64,000 nt of DNA, from positions 1,116,001-1,180,000 of the forward strand of contig OZ251574.1 in assembly GCA_965243635.1 (NCBI GenBank), read 5' to 3'. This document shows positions 29,770-37,811 of this stretch, in pieces (the first letter of the stretch is position 1; every line of letters begins with the position of its first letter). The DNA comes from Rs1 sp000416275 (lineage in GTDB: Bacteria; Pseudomonadota; Gammaproteobacteria; Pseudomonadales; Balneatricaceae). Below the pieces are notes generated by a model. The model did no database searches, was not told where the DNA came from, and was given only the letters and a program-made list of their open reading frames with translations. The translations under genes and the position numbers were made by a program.

Positions 29770-30288
29770 ATGAACTGGTTGATGGAACTTTTTTCTGATA
29801 GTAGCGATCAAGCACGTGCTGTAACTACCGTATTTGTCGCTTTAGTTGCATTATCTGTGGTTTTTATCACTCAATATTATAATTCCAAAAGAGCTAGAAA
29901 AGAAAAACTGATAGATAAATTGGAAGAGATATATTCTCTAACAATCAGAATCAAAGACCGTAGTGATGAAATAGGTTCTTTAATCTTCAATGATTCTGAG
30001 CAAATGGATATCAATATTTTAAACGAAAAATATAATATTTTGAAAAAGGATATAGATCACGCCAATATGATTTCATCCCTTTATTTCAGCGCTTTGATAA
30101 AAGATGTAGTCATAATAAAAAAATCTAGTGCTAGCATTTACGTGTTTTATAAAAGGTTTATCGAGAATGATGAAGGTTCCCAGACTGACCTTATTTCTGT
30201 ATATGGCCAAGAAAGTACAATTTTTATTAATTCAATTGAAAACCTATTTAGTGAGATGAATCGTCAAATAAAAAATATAATGCACTAA
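29770..30288 (+). CDS. Integron-cassette-type protein of unknown function
   Basis: 172 residues. One membrane helix near residues 17-37 (VTTVFVALVALSVVFITQYY) is followed by a basic stretch and then a Lys/Glu/Asp-rich helical region likely to form a coiled coil. I recognise no family. It is the only gene between an interrupted attC-like site (27660-27755) and a good attC (30318-30372), in the orientation expected of a cassette gene. The start at 29770 has a weak ribosome site. Base use is more AT-rich than in the neighbouring core genes. A one-pass membrane sensor or an effector remains only a guess. Confidence 0.65.
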   Translation: MNWLMELFSDSSDQARAVTTVFVALVALSVVFITQYYNSKRARKEKLIDKLEEIYSLTIRIKDRSDEIGSLIFNDSEQMDINILNEKYNILKKDIDHANMISSLYFSALIKDVVIIKKSSASIYVFYKRFIENDEGSQTDLISVYGQESTIFINSIENLFSEMNRQIKNIMH

Positions 30289-30317
30289 TTATATTATTTA
30301 ATACTCAGTGTTAATGT

Positions 30318-30372
30318 GCCTAACAAATAAGGATAGGCGTCGCGCAGCCGACGCCTTATCAGGTTGTTGGAC
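30318..30372 (+). other. attC site with perfect core boxes
   Basis: GCCTAAC at 30318-30324 matches RYYYAAC, and GTTGGAC at 30366-30372 matches GTTRRRY. Between them AACAA pairs with TTGTT, and GGCGTCG pairs with CGACGCC around a short loop. The 55 bp lie 29 bp after the stop of the preceding gene, as in a cassette. This is the best attC of the window. Confidence 0.65.
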
Positions 30373-30582
30373 AAGCCCGGTGGTGGCCGTACCTTTATAT
30401 TGTGGATAATGCATTAATATCTAGAAGGGTTTCAGGCAGAGGGCTTTGTTTGATTTTTATTCAGCCGAGCACTAGCCTTAGCTTTGTTCGCTAATTTAAA
30501 GATCCTTGATTTTTAAGTCTATTTTATCGGCTTACTCCTTTGTTCAAAGATAGATTTCTTTTCATTTACTACGCTCCATTTA

Positions 30583-31614
30583 TCATCGCCGGCGTAAAAT
30601 TAGTAAAAAAGTCATAGCATATTGGCAGTGTGGACATAACACATCTGGTCTTTCTGCTTTTTCTAATTCAGGTACGACAACCAACAGCAATAATTGAATA
30701 CGTTTTAGCAATAGCTTTCCTCCACCGTGTAAAAAACCGTAGCAACGCAGCCGTCGAAATCGTTTAGGCAAGACATGCTGCAAAACTAACCAGATGAAGT
30801 CGAGTACAGGCAGAGAGCGGGTGCACAATTTACCGGTGTTTTTTCTGTATTGGAAGATGATCTCACCTTCTTTTTCGCCGATAATATTCTGATCCTGCAG
30901 CACACCACGATATAAATATCGTGATAAATACTTAAGCGCTGGAAGGCCGTTACCTACTTTACGGCAGTTGACTATCCATTTTTTGGGTAGTCTAGGAAGG
31001 CTAAAGCCCGCGCTATTTAGGTAATCCAACATCCTCGCTCGCCATACACTGGCCACTGCTTTTTCGTTAAATAAAAATGTCCCTTTGTTTTTAATCCATT
31101 GTTTCTTAGATTTGTTATAGCCCCCGCCGGGGATGACAATATGTAAGTGAGGATGGAAATCGAGCCTTCGTGTATGGGTGTGCAATATGATGATAAAGCC
31201 GGGATCAGCCCCAAGCTTCGGTGAAGTCCTCGCAAAATCTTTGACCAGTTGTGAGGCGATTGTAAACATGGCGGCATAGACCTTTTTTTGGTTATGCCAG
31301 ACTAGCGGGCGCAGCTCAAAAGGCAGAGTGACCGTCAGCATAAAATAGTCGACTGGGAGTAGCTTTTGTTGCTCTCTTTCAATCCATTGGCTAGTGTCTC
31401 GCTGTTGGCACATTGGACAGCTGCGATGACCACAAGAAAGAGGGAAGCGTTCAACCGTATTGCAATGATCGCAGTGCCATAAGCTTTTACCCGCTCGTTC
31501 AGTTCGACAAAGTAGTACCGCGTCGATTAAACGCCGCATAGCTGGGGTTATGCGATCACCGTATTCTTCTAATAGTTCATGCTTATGTTGTTTAATAATG
31601 CTTGCCAGAGTCAT
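30583..31614 (-). CDS. IS91-family HUH transposase
   Basis: About 343 residues. The N-terminal zinc-binding region has CDHC and CGHRSCPMC. The HUH motif is in FHPHLHIVIPGG, and the two-tyrosine region in LKYLSRYLYRG provides the nicking residues of a Y2 transposase. I start at the Met of MTLASIIKQHK (31614), which overlaps the recombinase stop by about 20 bp. It moves by rolling-circle replication. Its C-terminus extends past a final CPHC to FLLILRRR. Confidence 0.9.
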   Translation of the reverse strand: MTLASIIKQHKHELLEEYGDRITPAMRRLIDAVLLCRTERAGKSLWHCDHCNTVERFPLSCGHRSCPMCQQRDTSQWIEREQQKLLPVDYFMLTVTLPFELRPLVWHNQKKVYAAMFTIASQLVKDFARTSPKLGADPGFIIILHTHTRRLDFHPHLHIVIPGGGYNKSKKQWIKNKGTFLFNEKAVASVWRARMLDYLNSAGFSLPRLPKKWIVNCRKVGNGLPALKYLSRYLYRGVLQDQNIIGEKEGEIIFQYRKNTGKLCTRSLPVLDFIWLVLQHVLPKRFRRLRCYGFLHGGGKLLLKRIQLLLLVVVPELEKAERPDVLCPHCQYAMTFLLILRRR

Positions 31615-32500
31615 GATCCACCTCCCACTTAATCGAGAGGTTATTGGCAAGCTGATCAATTTTATCGCCTGTATCTTTGATTCTAATATCCGTTAGTTGA
31701 GTATAACGCGCGGTCGTATTTAAACTGTTGTGCCCCAGCAGCGACTGCAGAGAGCGTAAATCTACACCTAATTCGAGTAAGTGGGTTGCATAGCAATGCC
31801 TCAAGGTATGCGGCGACACTCTTTTAGTGAAGGGGCAATCTCTAACGACTGCTTTGAGTGCCTTTTGTATGCCACTTGAATCGATGACGGCATCCGATAT
31901 AATCGATTTACTGGGGAATATCCATGTAGGGTGACGATGTGTAGCCCAATAGACTCGCAATGCTTCTAAGGTGCGCTGTGGTAGCGTGATATAGCGATCT
32001 TTACCGCCTTTAGCATTACGAATATGCACTTGCATTAAGGCTTTATCGATATCACCAATGGCTAAATGTCGTCCTTCCCCTAAGCGTAAGCCTAGACTGT
32101 ACAAAGTGAGAAAGAAGGTTTGATAGCGCAGCTGTTTGGTGCGTGAAATGATCATTGAAATTTCAGTGGGTGTAAGGATGTCAGGTAACGTTCTGACTTG
32201 CGGTGGTTTAACAATATTAAGCCACTCCCAAGGTCTGTTAATGACGTATCGATAGAAAAATTGGAAAGCGTTTCTATCTACTTTGACGGTGCTCCATGAA
32301 TGAGTTTCGATGAGAGATGCAAAATAGCATTTAAGATCATTGGTGTTTAATTCGTCAGGCCTCCTATCAAAGAAAGCGGTTAGCCTGCGTAATGAACGCG
32401 CGTAGGAATCAATGGTACTGGGGCGTTTACCTTGCAGTTTAAGATTGGTAATATGTTGTTGATATAAATGTTCGGTGATTTTCTGATCAGATGAGTTCAT
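31592..32500 (-). CDS. Tyrosine recombinase associated with the IS91-type element
   Basis: 302 residues with an N-terminal SAM-like core-binding domain and a C-terminal catalytic domain. Arg is in SLGLRLGEG, the HxxR box is HTLRHCYATHLLE, a later His is in LLGHNSLNTT, and the nucleophilic Tyr is in ARYTQL. It lacks the extra patch (about 16 residues) that marks integron integrases, so it is not IntI despite the nearby attC sites. Recombinase-plus-transposase pairs of this kind occur in several IS91-like elements. Confidence 0.88.
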   Translation of the reverse strand: MNSSDQKITEHLYQQHITNLKLQGKRPSTIDSYARSLRRLTAFFDRRPDELNTNDLKCYFASLIETHSWSTVKVDRNAFQFFYRYVINRPWEWLNIVKPPQVRTLPDILTPTEISMIISRTKQLRYQTFFLTLYSLGLRLGEGRHLAIGDIDKALMQVHIRNAKGGKDRYITLPQRTLEALRVYWATHRHPTWIFPSKSIISDAVIDSSGIQKALKAVVRDCPFTKRVSPHTLRHCYATHLLELGVDLRSLQSLLGHNSLNTTARYTQLTDIRIKDTGDKIDQLANNLSIKWEVDHDSGKHY

Positions 32501-32602
32501 GATGAACCCTCCTATGTTAGATAATCTGTATTGATTACCTCATAGATAGGGTGCGCTTAATGGTTGGGGAATTGCTGTTTTTTTCTGCCGCGTAGCGGCT
32601 TC

Positions 32603-32704
32603 GTTCAACAAGCGCAGTCAATCTGACAGTCTAAAACTGTCACCTTTTGTGCAAGAAAACGCACAAAAATCGCCAATTTTAGCCTGCAGTTGCTGCGGGC
32701 GTTA
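32603..32704 (+). other. attC-like site interrupted by the second intron copy
   Basis: GTTCAAC (32603-32609) matches RYYYAAC exactly, and GCGTTA ends at 32704, where the second intron begins. CGCAG near the left pairs with CTGCG near the right. Two internal stems are present: GACAGT/ACTGTC and TTTTGTGC/GCACAAAA. Its left core overlaps the GTTC next to the IS91-type end. Confidence 0.55.
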
Positions 32705-33208
32705 GTGCGACAAGCAAAGCTTGGCGCATCTTGCAGGGTGAAAGTCCCTGTCGGGTAAGGCTTAGCTAGTCACCCGTATCGAGTCTTGCGTGCTGCACGG
32801 AGATTATGGAGAGCGAATCTTTCCTGTTGCTGATATATCGTTTATCACCAACAAATAATCGAACAATCAGTGCGAAGCGTAGACAGAGAATTGTATAGGC
32901 CATAGGGAATGCGTGTTCCTGAAGTGCTGGTATCGCTCCGACAATAAAATGTCCTGACTGACGAGGCTTGTAACGCCGTCGAAGTCCATGCAAAGCAACC
33001 GCATTAGCAAGGTTGTGGCGAGTCAGCGGAGTTCTTAAGCCGTGGCATGTATAAAGAGATGTGTTGAGAACTTGTGATATCCAAAGTTGCTCCCACAGGA
33101 AGTGGGTAGGGAAACTAAGTAAAATACGAGGTTAACGATGGCACTTTGGAAGTCGGATCAGCTCATAGTAGTGCCGAAACTTGTCAGTAGGTTGATAAGT
33201 GAATACAG
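32705..33208 (+). mobile_element. Group II intron copy 2, 5' part
   Basis: 504 bp identical by eye to 27756-28259. It starts GTGCGAC after GTTA of an attC-like site and is cut off by a Y1-type element. The downstream reverse transcriptase survives only as the fragment at 34566-34855. Confidence 0.85.
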
Positions 33209-33317
33209 AAATAATAAAGGACACACATAGATTAATTGAAGATGAACAGCAAAGAGAGTAGAGTTTAATGCATTGATAATTCAATTTAGGAAATTATTTC
33301 TCTAAACGGGAGGTTCT

Positions 33318-34331
33318 ATGACTCGTGCCCGAGCGCAGCAGATCTGCTGCCAAGACACCCCTTATTACCACTGTATCTCTAGAGTGGTGAGAAGAGCTTT
33401 TCTCTGTGGCTTTGATCAAGCCACTCAACAAGATTTTGAGCATCGACGCCAGTGGATGCTAGATCGTCTGGCTGAAATTGATACCGTATTTTGTATCGAT
33501 GTTTGCGCCTACGCCATTATGTCAAACCACTATCATATTGTTCTATATATTAATAAAAGCCAAGTAGATAGTCTGACAGACTTAGAAGTGATAGAGCGTT
33601 GGCGAACTATCTATGTCGGCCCAGATATAATTCAGCGCTTCGTTAATGGCGAGAAAATGTCCAGTGCGCAGTATGTTCTTATTGCTGAAATTGTTGCAAT
33701 ATGGCGGCAGCGCCTGGAAGATATCAGCTGGTTTATGAAGAGCCTGAATGAATCGATAGCTCGCAGAGCAAACCTAGAAGACAACTGCACAGGTCATTTT
33801 TGGGAAGGAAGGTTCAAGAGCCAAGCATTGTTAGACGAGCAAGCACTGCTCACTTGCATGGCTTATGTTGAGTTAAACCCGATCCGCGCTCAAATGGCAG
33901 AGACCCCAGAAGATTCGGATTATACTTCTATAAAACAAAGAATTGAAGGTGATCAACCAGTAGTAGAGAGCGTGAATGATAAAAGCGAAGGAAGCCCCCA
34001 GTCACATTTATTACTGAAAGAATTTGTCGCAGAAGGCCATCAGCTCACTGATCAAATTCCCTATCATTATCGCGAGTATTTAGAGCTGGTTGATTGGAGT
34101 GGCCGAGCGATCAGGGACGGTAAACGTGGTGCCATAGGTGACCGTATCCCTCCGATATTAATACGATTAAGGATTGACGGTGAACAGTGGCTTAAGACAA
34201 TGCAGCCAAAAGGTGTACATCAGTTTAGCCGTGCGATGGGATGCCGTGAAGCGCTACGAGAACACGCTAAAAATTTATGTATCAAATGGATTAAAGGGAT
34301 AAATTTTAGCGGAAAGTTATTTCCTACCTGA
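33318..34331 (+). CDS. Y1 tyrosine transposase (REP-associated/COG1943 type)
   Basis: 337 residues, full length. The Y1 fold begins YYHCISRVVRRAFLCG. The HUH motif is HYH in SNHYHIVLYI, followed by FWEGRFKSQALLDEQALLTCMAYVELNPIRAQM, where the Tyr of YVELNP is the probable nucleophile. These enzymes move or are domesticated around REP-like hairpins. GGGAGG precedes the ATG at good spacing. A fragment of the same element lies at 34856-34991 and a decayed copy at 53333-53610. Confidence 0.88.
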   Translation: MTRARAQQICCQDTPYYHCISRVVRRAFLCGFDQATQQDFEHRRQWMLDRLAEIDTVFCIDVCAYAIMSNHYHIVLYINKSQVDSLTDLEVIERWRTIYVGPDIIQRFVNGEKMSSAQYVLIAEIVAIWRQRLEDISWFMKSLNESIARRANLEDNCTGHFWEGRFKSQALLDEQALLTCMAYVELNPIRAQMAETPEDSDYTSIKQRIEGDQPVVESVNDKSEGSPQSHLLLKEFVAEGHQLTDQIPYHYREYLELVDWSGRAIRDGKRGAIGDRIPPILIRLRIDGEQWLKTMQPKGVHQFSRAMGCREALREHAKNLCIKWIKGINFSGKLFPT

Positions 34332-34483
34332 TAGGTCTAGAAAACTGTTTAAGATCAGCTAACTCTGCTAAGTGTGAATCTTATGGTTTGTAATCAGCTG
34401 ATCCACCCCTATATTAGAAATATTTGTTAATCAAGATGAATGTTAGATTCATGAGCTTATTAAATTAATTGCTGGCATGTTTT

Positions 34484-34557
34484 AAGTTAAAATAAATGTC
34501 TGTCCTATATCTCCTATATTAAGTTAAAATAAATGTCTGTCCTATATCTCCTATATC
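34484..34557 (+). repeat. Tandem duplication of a 37-bp unit
   Basis: Units at 34484-34520 and 34521-34557 both begin AAGTTAAAATAAATGTCTG. The second runs into the intron RT fragment. Confidence 0.85.
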
Positions 34558-34565
34558 TCTTGTTT

Positions 34566-34855
34566 TTTAAAGGATACGGTTATATTGTTGAAGCAGATAT
34601 TAAGGGCTTCTTCAATAACATGGACCATCAGTGGCTCATGCAAATGCTGGCTCTGAGAATTGACGATAAAGCATTGTTGAACCTGATCAATCAGTGGTTA
34701 AAGGCTAGAATTAAAACACCGGATGGCAAATTTGAAAAGCCGATCAGTGGGACACCACAGGGCGGAGTGATTAGCCCAGTGTTGGCCAATATCTACTTAC
34801 ACTACGCATTAGATCTATGGTTTGAAGAGCGGGTGAAACCGCGCTTAAAGGGGAG
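34566..34855 (+). pseudogene. Internal fragment of the intron reverse transcriptase
   Basis: 290 bp nearly identical to 28771-29060, covering EADIKGFFNNMDH to the TPQGG region. It lacks both ends and the YADD catalytic box, so it is not functional. It is what remains of intron copy 2 between two Y1-type insertions. Confidence 0.9.
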
Positions 34856-34991
34856 TGGAAATAATAAAGGACAGTCACAGATTAATTGAATATGAACATA
34901 AAAGAGAGTAGTGTTTAATACATTGATAATTCAATTTAGGGAATAATTTCTCTGAACGGGAGGTTCTATGACTCGTGCCCGAGCGCAGCAG
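34856..34991 (+). pseudogene. 5' fragment of a second Y1-type element
   Basis: About 136 bp closely matching 33209-33345, through the ATG and the first eight codons of the transposase (MTRARAQQ). It is cut by the IS3-family element at 34992. Confidence 0.85.
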
Positions 34992-34999
34992 TGTAGTGG

Positions 35000-35882
35000 T
35001 CAACCTTTTTTGGCCAACCCATTCGAGGTTCCCCAGTAAAAGTCTTCTTTTGCATTCGGTGATAGACTTAAATTATGAGAATGTGGTCTCACCGAATTGT
35101 AATATCTAAAAATATAGTTTTTAACCTTTTCAGTAGCAGAAGCGATACTACTGTAACCTGATTTAGGCATATTTTCTGTCTTTAAACTCCTGAAAAACCG
35201 CTCCATAGGAGCATTATCCCAGCAATTTCCTCGTCGACTCATGCTCTGTTTTATTTGCAGCTGCCAGAGCAGTTGTCTGAAAGCTAAGCTTGTATAGTGA
35301 CAACCCTGATCTGAGTGGAACATGACCCCTTCAGGCCGTCCTCTAGACTCATATGCATTCATTAAAGCACGTTTCGTTAGGTTGCTATCCGGAGAGTCAG
35401 ACATCGCAAAGCCCACTATTTTGCGTCCATATAGATCGAGGACAGCTGCTAAATAATACCATTGATCACCGACCCAAAGATAAGTGACGTCTCCGCACCA
35501 GATCTGGTTTGGTCGAATTGGGCTAAATTGTCGGTCTAAATGATTTTTTATGTCAATATGTTCTTTTTTTGCAGGTTTATAGTTAGGTTTAGGAGGCTGT
35601 TTGCTTACAATTCCTATACGTTTCATTGCTTTGGCTGCAAGATAACGACTTAGTTTATCCCCTGAATTCGTTAGAATACCCGATATTGTTCGCGCTCCTG
35701 CAGAGCCTTCACTTACTTCGTGGGCAGCTTTTACCAAGTCACCTATTCGCAACTGTTCGTTAGTCCCCCCTCTAGGCCGTTTTTGCCAATGGCGATAACT
35801 ACTGCGATGAACTTCAAATACCTGGCAAAGAAAATTAACGGAATAGCTCTCTTGTAGCTTTTCAATCAGCGTAAACCGCTCA
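35000..35882 (-). CDS. IS3-family transposase OrfB
   Basis: About 290 residues if read from the frameshift region. The frame begins upstream of the first Met, with ERFTLIEKLQESYSVNFLC. The integrase core has the DDE triad: Asp in WCGDVTYLW, Asp in FHSDQGCHYTS, and Glu in APMERFFRSLKTE. It is normally made as a fusion with OrfA by -1 frameshifting near 35870. The first internal ATG, at 35752, gives only a truncated protein. Confidence 0.88.
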
Positions 35883-36165
35883 TTGAGTCCGACATCAAGA
35901 GAGCTGTAGCCTTTTTTAATATTTCTTTCTCCATTTTCAGTCGTTGAACTTCTCGCTCTAATGCTTTTATTTTGCGTTGTTCAGCGGAGATAGGAAGAGA
36001 GTTAGTTTCATGGCCAGTACGTTCTTTTCGTAATAGCCTAGCCCATTTATCAACGGTTGATTTACCGACATTCATCGCATCAGCAGCTTCGCGAACAGAA
36101 TAGTTTTGATCGACGACAAGCTCAGCGACTTCTTGTCTAAATTCTGAATTATAATGTTTTGTCAT
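35866..36165 (-). CDS. IS3-family transposase OrfA
   Basis: 99 residues. A helix-turn-helix (YSVREAADAMNVGKSTVDKW) is followed by a leucine-zipper-like coiled coil (IKALEREVQRLKMEKEILKK). It binds the inverted repeats and overlaps OrfB in the -1 frame. TTAATATTTC and A-rich codons (AAAAAAGGC in the minus strand, near 35909) supply a possible slippery site. Confidence 0.88.
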   Translation of the reverse strand: MTKHYNSEFRQEVAELVVDQNYSVREAADAMNVGKSTVDKWARLLRKERTGHETNSLPISAEQRKIKALEREVQRLKMEKEILKKATALLMSDSMSGLR

Positions 36166-36236
36166 GTAGCACCTAAGTTTAAGAGTGTTAATAATATCAC
36201 CTCTTTTTAGGTGGCCAAAATTAGTATGCCACTACA

Positions 36237-36739
36237 CTATTCAAAAACGAGGGCTTATAACAACATTAATACATCCAGTTAATTCCCCGAACATAGCCCT
36301 GCCTAGAATATAATTATAAAAATACACTTTTGCCATAAATCTTTATTTATCATCTGCGATTTTTTTAAAAACTTAGAAAAAATCGTAATTTAATTCACGC
36401 CATATGATTTTTAAGTCACATGTTTTAATATAGTGATGAATCAATGGCTTCACTGCAGCACATAGCGAAAACTCTTGATTTTGCAGTGGTTAGAAAAATA
36501 CCCACTGAACCTATGAGGGCAGTTAATATTGTCGGATGCCACTGTAAAACCAGTATTTTACACTCTGTTTTTACTTTGAAGTTGCGAGTTTAGGTTAGAA
36601 TATTTAATGTAAATTAGCCAAAATTTAACTACTTACGCTATAGTAATTAATCTTTTTCTGCCTAAGGAAGGTCTCTAACAACTAATCTTTAGCATGTAAA
36701 AGTTATGTTTTTATATAAGTGCAAATAGGAGCTAAATAT
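36237..36739. other. Intergenic region before the universal stress protein
   Basis: About 500 bp with no gene. A degraded family A MITE lies at 36435-36594. The part before it is AT-rich and shows no recognisable feature. Confidence 0.5.
36435..36594 (+). repeat. Family A MITE, copy 2 (degraded)
   Basis: About 160 bp with recognisable interior (CTTGATTTTGCAGTGGTTAG, AACCAGTATTTTACACTCTG). The ends have decayed (GATGAATCAATGGCTTCA on the left) and no intact target duplication remains. The internal frame is still open. Confidence 0.78.
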
Positions 36740-37597
36740 ATGAAGGAACATGTATTAGTCGTCACCGATATAGAGGATAACGACTTATTATCTCTAGAAA
36801 AAGCACGCGATATTACCTTGCCTATGAATCCGACCTTGGAGATCATCAAGTTTATCCAACACAGTGATTCAGAACTTTCATTGGAAGAGCATATAGCCGC
36901 AGCTAAACAAACACTATCCGCTAATATTAAGCATGTTTTTGGAGAGGAGGCGGATATCAATAGTGATGTCATTGTCAGTGACAATATATCCCAGTGGGTC
37001 GTGGATTATTGTGCCAAGCAAGTCATTGATTTAGTAATTAAAGGTGGGCACCGTAGTGAATCACTTTTTCATACCTCTTCAGATTGGAAATTAATTCGTC
37101 AATTACATTGCCCTATATTAATCGCCAGCCATGAAAAGTGGAGAAGCCAAGCCAACATTTTATTGGCTTTGGATTTTTCTACAGATCATAGTATTCATCA
37201 GCAGCTGAATTCTCAAATACTGAATTGGGGGGAGAGACTGTCCAAAGTGACTCACAACGCTTTGCATGCGGTTTATAGTATCCCTATTGCCAAGCCCTTG
37301 CTGGAATTTGATGTCGTCAACAAAGAAGCAGTTAAGCTGAAAAAATCTCCTATCGCAAAAGAGCTGATGAAAAAATTTATAGATAAGTATGCTAGCGTTG
37401 AAGTTAGCACACATATTACCGCTGGTCCGCCAGATCGAACCATACCTCATGAAGCCAATGAATTAAATAGTGACTTGGTGATCATTGGTTGTGTCGATCA
37501 TGGGGATGTGGCTAGGTTCTTCTCTGGAAACGTTGCCGAAAAGGCACTACATCATCTGCGAACAGATTGCTTAATTATCAAGCTGGCTGACCACTAA
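36740..37597 (+). CDS. Tandem universal stress protein (UspE-like)
   Basis: 285 residues made of two Usp domains, about residues 1-140 and 150-285. The second ends with the nucleotide-loop-like GCVDHGDVARFFSGNVAEKALHHL, close to the ATP-binding G2xG9xG(S/T) motif; the first has GGHRSESLF in that position. Usp proteins help survival under starvation and other stress. AGGAG lies 8 bp before the ATG at 36740; an in-frame GTG at 36719 is less likely. No neighbouring gene is in the same unit. Confidence 0.88.
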   Translation: MKEHVLVVTDIEDNDLLSLEKARDITLPMNPTLEIIKFIQHSDSELSLEEHIAAAKQTLSANIKHVFGEEADINSDVIVSDNISQWVVDYCAKQVIDLVIKGGHRSESLFHTSSDWKLIRQLHCPILIASHEKWRSQANILLALDFSTDHSIHQQLNSQILNWGERLSKVTHNALHAVYSIPIAKPLLEFDVVNKEAVKLKKSPIAKELMKKFIDKYASVEVSTHITAGPPDRTIPHEANELNSDLVIIGCVDHGDVARFFSGNVAEKALHHLRTDCLIIKLADH

Positions 37598-37667
37598 TTA
37601 GTGTGACTTCTGAGCTTAGCCGATTTAGATCACTGCCTAATCTTGAGTCAAAAGATCAAGTGTAATA

Positions 37668-37803
37668 CCTGAATCAGTGACTTTATGCACTACATAGCGC
37701 AAGCTATTGATTTTACAGCGGTTATAAAAATAGCCACTGAAGCTATAGGTATGGCTAAGATTTTTCAATTCCACTGTATTCACTTTGAAGTCACGGATTC
37801 AGA
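37668..37803 (+). repeat. Family A MITE, copy 3 (short)
   Basis: 136 bp from CCTGAATCAGTGACTT to GTCACGGATTCAGA, flanked by the perfect 5-bp repeat TAATA (37663-37667 and 37804-37808). An internal deletion of about 30 bp removes the AACCAATATCTTACACTCTG segment. Confidence 0.85.
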
Positions 37804-37811
37804 TAATAGTT

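Larger units (their letters stand above)
30540..32606 (-). mobile_element. IS91-type rolling-circle element with a tyrosine recombinase
   Basis: Two overlapping minus-strand genes, a tyrosine recombinase then an HUH transposase, form one unit. The right end is marked by a small hairpin (GCCGC/GCGGC, 32587-32599) and then GTTC (32603-32606), matching the known preference of IS91-like elements to sit against GTTC. The left boundary is not defined by the sequence; 30540 is approximate. Confidence 0.65.
33209..34565 (+). mobile_element. Y1/REP-type transposase element inserted in intron copy 2
   Basis: About 1.36 kb between two pieces of the broken intron. It begins AAATAATAAAGGACA and carries one transposase gene. 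Near the right side are two tandem copies of a 37-bp unit (34484-34557). Intron sequence corresponding to 28260-28770 is missing, so insertion was accompanied or followed by deletion. Confidence 0.65.
34992..36236 (-). mobile_element. IS3-family insertion sequence
   Basis: 1245 bp. The ends are TGTAGTGGTCAACC (left) and, inverted, TGTAGTGGCATACT (right), with GGCCA shared about 20 bp in, so the inverted repeats are imperfect. Two overlapping transposase frames are on the minus strand. No direct repeat flanks it (CAG left, CTA right), and the sequence on the right does not continue the interrupted transposase. Confidence 0.88.

Noticed and set aside
31592..32500. The tyrosine recombinase as an integron integrase, given the nearby attC sites
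   Set aside because: The IntI-specific insertion between the catalytic boxes is absent, and it overlaps an IS91 transposase gene on the same strand.
27817..32993. Two identical 75-residue open frames on the minus strand (27817-28044 and 32766-32993)
   Set aside because: They lie inside the structured 5' part of the two group II intron copies, so their identity reflects the RNA, not a conserved protein.
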